Source of the DNA: Yinghuangia elevatio
Lineage (GTDB): Bacteria; Actinomycetota; Actinomycetes; Streptomycetales; Streptomycetaceae
Reading direction: 5' to 3'
Length of the DNA: 64,000 nucleotides
Assembly: GCF_040649515.1 (NCBI RefSeq)
Contig: NZ_JBEZFP010000024.1
Location: 20,565 to 84,564, forward strand
Shown here: positions 59,844-64,000 of the stretch, in pieces
Layout of the letters: each line of letters opens with the position of its first letter
Numbering within the stretch: the stretch's first letter is position 1
Program-made: the position numbers and the translations under genes
The notes under the pieces: generated by a model
What the model saw: only the letters and a program-made list of their open reading frames with translations
The model's database searches: none
What the model was told of the DNA's origin: nothing

Positions 59844-60758
59844 TCAGCAGGTGACATCGCGGTCCGCCATCCGGGCCCAGGCGGCGGCTCCGAAGACCAG
59901 GGTGTACGCCGCCTGGAGTTCCAGGTTGCGCACCACGCCGTCCGTCACGATCGGGTCGCGCAACAGGTCGCCGTACGACATCCACTGGTCCGTGAACAGC
60001 CACGGGTGCAGCGCGTGGAACTGCGGGATCGCGGACAGGATCGACGCGACGATCACCAGGCCCACGGTCGTCGCCATCGCGGCCACCGGCACGCTCGTCA
60101 GCGTCGACACGAACAGCCCGATCGCCGCGATGCCGAGCAGCGACACCGCGACCGCGACCGCGATGAGCAGCGCACGGACCAGTGCCTCGGTCATCGGGAT
60201 GCTGTCACCGTTGAGCAGCGGTACGTCGCCCATCGGGAACAGCACCGCCCCGACCGCGAGTGCGGAGAGCGCGACGGTGAAGGTCGCGGCGAGGCAAAAC
60301 GCCACCAGGCCCGCGTACTTCACCAGCAGCAGACGGATGCGCCCGGCCGGGGCGACCAGCAGATAGCGCAGCGTGCCGGCACTCGCCTCGCCCGCGACCG
60401 CGTCGCCCGCCACGACGCCGACGGTCATCGGCAGGAAGAACGGCAGCGTGGCGGCGAGCGACGCGAACACCAGGAACAGGCCGTTGTTGGTGACCTGCGA
60501 GACGAACTCCAGCCCCTCGTCGCCCCCGCCGCCCGCACCGTCGGTGAAGTAGCGCAGCGCGACGCCCAGCAGGACCGGCACGGCGGCCAGGAAGGCGAGC
60601 ATCGCGTACGTGCGCGGGCGCCGGAACACCAGGCGCATTTCGCTCGCCAGCAGACCGCGGGCGCGCGGCAGGGGTACGGAGAAGGCCGCGCGCTCCTGCG
60701 CGGCCTGGGCCTGCGGCGTACCGGCGCCCGGCAGGGTGACCGCCTCAGTCCTCGACAT
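59844..60758 (-). CDS. ABC-2 type transporter permease
   Basis: This 304-residue membrane protein has six helices, starting at about residue 50 (TYAMLAFLAAVPVLLGVALR) with LLASEMRLVFRRPRTYAMLA before it. The middle contains GDAVAGEASAGTLRYLLVAP, the hallmark of ABC-2 permeases (ABC2_membrane_3 type). The ATG at 60758 overlaps the ATPase stop by 14 bp. It forms an exporter with the ATPase and works with the LolA-like protein upstream. Confidence 0.9.
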   Translation of the reverse strand: MSRTEAVTLPGAGTPQAQAAQERAAFSVPLPRARGLLASEMRLVFRRPRTYAMLAFLAAVPVLLGVALRYFTDGAGGGGDEGLEFVSQVTNNGLFLVFASLAATLPFFLPMTVGVVAGDAVAGEASAGTLRYLLVAPAGRIRLLLVKYAGLVAFCLAATFTVALSALAVGAVLFPMGDVPLLNGDSIPMTEALVRALLIAVAVAVSLLGIAAIGLFVSTLTSVPVAAMATTVGLVIVASILSAIPQFHALHPWLFTDQWMSYGDLLRDPIVTDGVVRNLELQAAYTLVFGAAAWARMADRDVTC

Positions 60759-61773
60759 CGAAGCCCTCCCCGGTGAGTGCCACGAACGCGTCCTCCAGGG
60801 ACCCGCCCGTGGTCGTGAACGACCGCACCCGCACGTCCGCCCGGACGAGTGCGGCACAGGCCACGTCCGGTGCCACGTCGCCGAGTTCGGCCTCGACGCC
60901 GGTGGCCGTGGTGGCCACCGAGCCGGCCTTGAGCTCGGCCAGGACCACGGCGGCGCGGCCCGCGTCGGGGGTCTCGACGACCAGGCGCCCGCGGGCCGCC
61001 GAGCGCAGGTCGTCGACGGTCCCCTGGGTGACCAGGCGGCCGCGGGCCATGACCGCGGCGTGTGTGCAGACCTGCTCGATCTCGTCGAGGAGGTGTGAGG
61101 ACAGGAAGACGGTGGTGCCGTCCGCCGCGAGTGTGCGGATCAGCGCGCGGATCTCGCGCATGCCCTGCGGGTCGAGGCCGTTGGTCGGCTCGTCCAGGAC
61201 CAGCAGGTCGCGGGGGCGCAGCAGCGCCGAGGCGATGCCGAGCCGTTGCTTCATGCCCAGCGAGTACGCGCGTGCCTTGCGGTCGCCGACCGCCGCCAGG
61301 CCGACCCGGGCCAGCGCCTCTTCGATGCGCTCGCGGCGGGTCGCCGGGTCGGCGGTGCGGTCGGCGGCGTCCAGGCGTGCGAGGTTCTCACGGCCCGTCA
61401 TGAAGCCGTAGTGCGCGGGACCTTCGATGAGGGCGCCGACCCGCGGCAGGATCGCCCCCGCGGCCTTGGGCATCGTGCCGCCGAGGACGGTGGCGGTGCC
61501 GGCGGTCGGCGAGATGAGCCCCATCAGCATGCGGATGGTGGTGGTCTTGCCGGAGCCGTTGGGGCCCAGGAAGCCGAACACGGATCCGGCGGGGACCACC
61601 AGGTCGAGGCCGTCCACGGCGAGCCGGTCCCGGCCGTACGCCTTCGACAGCCCCCGGGTGACGACGACGGGCTCGCGCTCCCCGTCCCAACTCGGTGCGG
61701 CGTGTGCGGCACGTGCGGCGTGTGCGCTGCTCGCGCCCCGGTCGGGGGTCCGGACCGCCGTGGACGCGTTCAT
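60745..61773 (-). CDS. ABC transporter ATP-binding protein
   Basis: This 342-residue ATPase has Walker A GPNGSGKT (70-77), the Walker B segment LLVLDEPTNGLDP, the H-loop FLSSHLLDEIEQV and signature YSLGMKQRL. The signature variant is common in drug and antimicrobial ATPases of this subfamily. A 35-residue Ala/Arg/His-rich leader precedes the nucleotide-binding domain. ATG 61773 overlaps the stop of the LolA-like gene (ATGA). The full operon is therefore lolA-like, ATPase, permease. Confidence 0.92.
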   Translation of the reverse strand: MNASTAVRTPDRGASSAHAARAAHAAPSWDGEREPVVVTRGLSKAYGRDRLAVDGLDLVVPAGSVFGFLGPNGSGKTTTIRMLMGLISPTAGTATVLGGTMPKAAGAILPRVGALIEGPAHYGFMTGRENLARLDAADRTADPATRRERIEEALARVGLAAVGDRKARAYSLGMKQRLGIASALLRPRDLLVLDEPTNGLDPQGMREIRALIRTLAADGTTVFLSSHLLDEIEQVCTHAAVMARGRLVTQGTVDDLRSAARGRLVVETPDAGRAAVVLAELKAGSVATTATGVEAELGDVAPDVACAALVRADVRVRSFTTTGGSLEDAFVALTGEGFDVED

Positions 61774-63023
61774 CGGGCCGCCGTGCTCTCCGCCGCGGCC
61801 TTCTGCAGGGTCGGGCCGTCGACGGCGCCCACGAACACCCGGCCGTCGTCGGTGACCAGGGCGTTCACCACGCGGGTGCCGAAGAGTGTGCCGCCGTCGA
61901 CCTTGGTGCCGAGCTTGTCGAGGAGTTGGGCGGCGAGGTCCCGGCCCTTGTCGCCGTTCTTGTCCTTCCCTTCCTTGCCGTCCTTGCCGTCCTTGCTGTT
62001 TTGGCCGCTTTGGTCGCTTTGGCCGTTCTCGGTGCTGCCGTCCTTGGACCTGTCGCTCTTGGGGAGGGTGAGGCCTTCCGGGAGCCGCATCTCGATGACG
62101 GTGCTCCAGCCCTCGCCGTGCACCTTCGGGTCCGTGCCGGTGAATCCGCCGGTCAGCTTGCCCAGGTCGAGGCCGAACGCGCCTGCGGAGTTCTTGGCGT
62201 CCCCCTGCCCGTCCGGCGCGCCCTTCTTGTTGGTCTCCTCGACCTTCGCCCCGGACGGCGGCTTGAAGTCGAAGGTGTCGGCGGACGGCTTCGCGAACGA
62301 CACGTCGGTGAACCCGACGTCGATCACGGGCTTGCCGCCCTTCGCGGTGTCGACCACGACGCGCAGCGGTACGCCCGTCTCGGCGTCCACCGACACGGTC
62401 GCCCCGCCGATCAGGCTGCCGGGCTGCGAGGGGGCGATGCGGAGCTGGTAGGCGTCGCGGTCGGCGACCTTGTCGGTGCCGGTGACGGTGACCGACGTAC
62501 CGGGTCCGACCGCGGCGAGGAGCTGCTTGGCGGCCTCCTGCGGGGTCATGGCGAGGCCGGTGGGCGGGGCGGCGTCCTTCTTGTCCTCCCCCGGCGCGCG
62601 TTCGGGCAGCGTGGTGTGGGTGGCCTTGTTGCCGCGGCTGTCGTACGTCCACAGGTCGCGGCCGTTGTGGACGACGTTGTACTCGGCGAGCTCGGCCTGG
62701 ATACCGATGCGCTGGCGGTCGGGGCCGTCGACGGCGACGCGCAACGTGTGGGTGCCGGACAGGAGCGCCGACGGGTCGGCGGAGCGGCTGCCGCCGGGGA
62801 GGGCGGGGATGCCGAGGTCGGTGGTGATGCGTACCGAGCCGGAGAGGGCTTCGGGCTTGGCACCCGCGATCTTGGCGACCACCTCCTCCGCGGTCAGGTT
62901 CGGGAGGCTGGGATCGGAGTCGTCGGCGAAGGCGCTCGGACCGTACGCGATGGCGCCTGCGGCGAGCGCGGCGATTCCGAGCGGGAGCGCGACCTTGCCT
63001 GCGGTGCGCAGGGCAGCGGGCAT
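61770..63023 (-). CDS. LolA-like secreted protein (DUF2092/LolA family)
   Basis: This 417-residue protein has an N-terminal signal (ALRTAGKVALPLGIAALAAG, then likely Ala-rich cleavage near residue 33) and a beta-rich LolA/LppX-like domain with SGSVRITTDLGIPALPGGSR, YNVVHNGRDLWTYDSRGNKA and YQLRIAPSQPGSLIGGATVS. It has no lipobox Cys in the leader. A Lys/Asp/Gly-rich insertion (about 325-360, KDGKDGKEGKDKNGDKGRD) is likely disordered. ATG 63023 has AAAGG upstream. It starts the ABC exporter operon and probably carries a hydrophobic ligand extracellularly; this is by analogy to LolA. Confidence 0.85.
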   Translation of the reverse strand: MPAALRTAGKVALPLGIAALAAGAIAYGPSAFADDSDPSLPNLTAEEVVAKIAGAKPEALSGSVRITTDLGIPALPGGSRSADPSALLSGTHTLRVAVDGPDRQRIGIQAELAEYNVVHNGRDLWTYDSRGNKATHTTLPERAPGEDKKDAAPPTGLAMTPQEAAKQLLAAVGPGTSVTVTGTDKVADRDAYQLRIAPSQPGSLIGGATVSVDAETGVPLRVVVDTAKGGKPVIDVGFTDVSFAKPSADTFDFKPPSGAKVEETNKKGAPDGQGDAKNSAGAFGLDLGKLTGGFTGTDPKVHGEGWSTVIEMRLPEGLTLPKSDRSKDGSTENGQSDQSGQNSKDGKDGKEGKDKNGDKGRDLAAQLLDKLGTKVDGGTLFGTRVVNALVTDDGRVFVGAVDGPTLQKAAAESTAAR

Positions 63024-63283
63024 TGTGGTGCCTTTCGATGGCTGGCTGGGCCGCGACCGGGGTGGCCGGACGGCCGGTGCATCCAGGGGAACACCGGCGG
63101 AGGGGGCCGGGCATCGGCCGGTGGCCGCACCGGGGCGTACGCCTCGGGGAGCAGTTCCGGCCCGGCCGGACTACCTGACGACTACTCAACCCTCGTCCCG
63201 TGCAAGGGACATCGATCGCCCTGCCCGGTCCGCCAGGGACCCGCGAGGGGCACCGACAGCCGCACTCCGCAAATGATTTACTG

Positions 63284-63296
63284 CGGGATCATCCCG
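63284..63296. promoter_or_regulatory. CGGGATCATCCCG palindrome upstream of the MarR gene
   Basis: Perfect 6-bp arms with a single central base. It lies 31 bp upstream of the MarR start within the 303-bp gap 63024-63326, divergent from the LolA-like gene. The rest of the gap is GC-rich except 63268-63320, where the MarR promoter should be, and holds no gene I can see. Confidence 0.45.
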
Positions 63297-63326
63297 TTAC
63301 GGATACTCCCGCGCTAGAATCAGCCC

Positions 63327-63866
63327 ATGGCTACCGAGAAGCAGGCCGGGGCGAAGACCGGCAGACAGTCCGAGAAGCGGGCGGCCGTCGAGCGGCGCGC
63401 GCCCGACCTGACGTTCCTGCTCTCGCACGCCGGGCACGTCCTCGCCACCGAACTGACCGCGCGCCTCGCGGAGATCGAGCTGACGCCGCGGGGCCAGTGC
63501 GTCCTGGTGCACGCGCTCGACGGCGAGATGACGCAGATCCAGCTCGCCGAGGCCAGCGCGCTCGACAAGACGACGATGGTGCTCACCGTCGACGACCTGG
63601 AGAAGAAGGGCCTTGCGGAGCGGCAGCCGTCGCCGACCGACCGGCGGGCACGCATCATCGCGGTCACCGACGACGGGCACGCCAAGGCGATCCAGGGGCG
63701 GGAGGTCGTGGACGCCGTGCACAACGACGTCCTCGCGGCGATCCCGGCGGGCGAGCGGGAGGCGTTCGTGCGAAACCTGGAGCTGCTGGTGGCGGACCGG
63801 CTGTCGACCCCGGTCGAGGCGGGGCGCCCGGTGCGGCGCGGGGGGCACACGGGCAGCCAGAACTGA
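63327..63866 (+). CDS. MarR-family transcriptional regulator
   Basis: This 179-residue regulator has the MarR winged helix at about 65-130: MTQIQLAEASALDKTTMVLT, VDDLEKKGLAERQPSPTDRR, IIAVTDDGHAKA. The N-terminal dimerisation helix is present (DLTFLLSHAGHVLATELTAR). A 25-residue Lys/Arg-rich leader is variable. The ATG at 63327 was chosen as the only sensible start. It diverges from the LolA-like/ABC operon and probably controls it. Confidence 0.92.
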   Translation: MATEKQAGAKTGRQSEKRAAVERRAPDLTFLLSHAGHVLATELTARLAEIELTPRGQCVLVHALDGEMTQIQLAEASALDKTTMVLTVDDLEKKGLAERQPSPTDRRARIIAVTDDGHAKAIQGREVVDAVHNDVLAAIPAGEREAFVRNLELLVADRLSTPVEAGRPVRRGGHTGSQN

Positions 63867-63871
63867 CTTGT

Positions 63872-63899
63872 GCGGAGGCGTGGTCGACCACGCCTCCGC
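63872..63899. terminator. 28-bp perfect palindrome after the MarR gene
   Basis: A perfect 28-bp palindrome, 14-bp arms with no loop base, begins 5 bp past the MarR stop. As RNA it forms a strong hairpin, most likely the MarR terminator. Confidence 0.75.
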
Positions 63900-63904
63900 G
63901 TGAC

Positions 63905-64000
63905 CGTGCGCTGCGGATCGCGTGCGAGATCGGCGACCAGGCGATCGCGGAGATGATCGAGTCGATCCTCGTGGGGCGTACCGAGCGGCACATCGCGCTG
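63905..64000 (+). CDS. Coding-like fragment at the window edge, start not visible
   Basis: The frame read from 63905 encodes text such as RALRIACEIGDQAIAEMIES and ends ILVGRTERHIAL at the window edge. This looks like a real helical protein rather than shadow frames. No ATG or GTG in frame precedes it after the MarR stop, and earlier codons run into the palindrome, so it may begin with a rare start codon, or the frame may be misleading. I do not recognise a family. Confidence 0.35.

Noticed and set aside
1..64000. Insertion sequences, integrases, prophage genes or attachment sites
   Set aside because: No transposase, recombinase or phage structural text was recognised, and the only tRNA shows no duplicated 3' end nearby.

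Overview
The window is very GC-rich actinomycete DNA, most likely from the Streptomycetaceae. Signs of this are frequent GTG starts, 4-bp ATGA/GTGA overlaps between neighbouring genes, and typical families: a Cvn conservon, DUF4132, PucR, ANTAR, WYL and DUF4232 proteins. From memory, the right half (htpX, nuoN-to-nuoA, kinase, regulator, two 2-oxoacid:ferredoxin oxidoreductase subunits) follows the gene order of a conserved Streptomyces chromosome locus. I see no insertion sequence, integrase, prophage, CRISPR array or biosynthetic megasynthase. It reads as ordinary chromosome with many small regulator-plus-transporter cassettes.

Left part (1-25 kb): the 5' part of a large DUF4132-associated gene plus a DUF4132 gene. 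A small membrane protein and a repeat-bearing secreted protein follow. Next come a S24/S26-type peptidase, a winged-helix protein, proline iminopeptidase, arylamine N-acetyltransferase and an AraC regulator. Then there is acylphosphatase, an FtsX/MacB-type ABC exporter divergent from an epoxide hydrolase, a PucR regulator, an MFS exporter with its divergent TetR repressor, a redoxin-like lipoprotein, a GtrA protein and a WYL regulator. A MarR/GbsR-type regulator diverges from an ABC-2-type exporter pair. A membrane-anchored XRE regulator diverges from a DUF4232 lipoprotein.

Middle (25.7-42 kb): a four-gene conservon (sensor kinase-like, roadblock, DUF742, GTPase), and an AraC regulator divergent from a flavin monooxygenase-like gene with a clear inverted repeat between them. 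An HxlR regulator has its own palindrome. A Bce-like cassette combines an FtsX permease and ATPase with a divergent two-component system. After these come tRNA-Tyr, a YajQ protein, a family 2 glycosyltransferase, a YccF protein and HtpX.

Right part (42-64 kb): a ten-gene complex I operon on the minus strand, transcribed A-B-C-H-I-J-K-L-M-N. It lacks nuoD and the NADH-module genes nuoE, nuoF and nuoG. Divergent from it are a NarL-type two-component system and then korA-korB, whose enzyme makes reduced ferredoxin. This suggests, but does not prove, a ferredoxin- or otherwise NADH-independent complex I variant. Two GAF-domain proteins follow. The window ends with an ABC exporter operon that includes a LolA-like secreted protein, divergent from a MarR regulator, and a coding-like fragment at the edge.

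The most useful regulatory finding is a palindrome with a GGGACAG core. It occurs upstream of the kinase gene next to nuoA and upstream of the GtrA-protein gene, with a weaker form upstream of the cognate response regulator.
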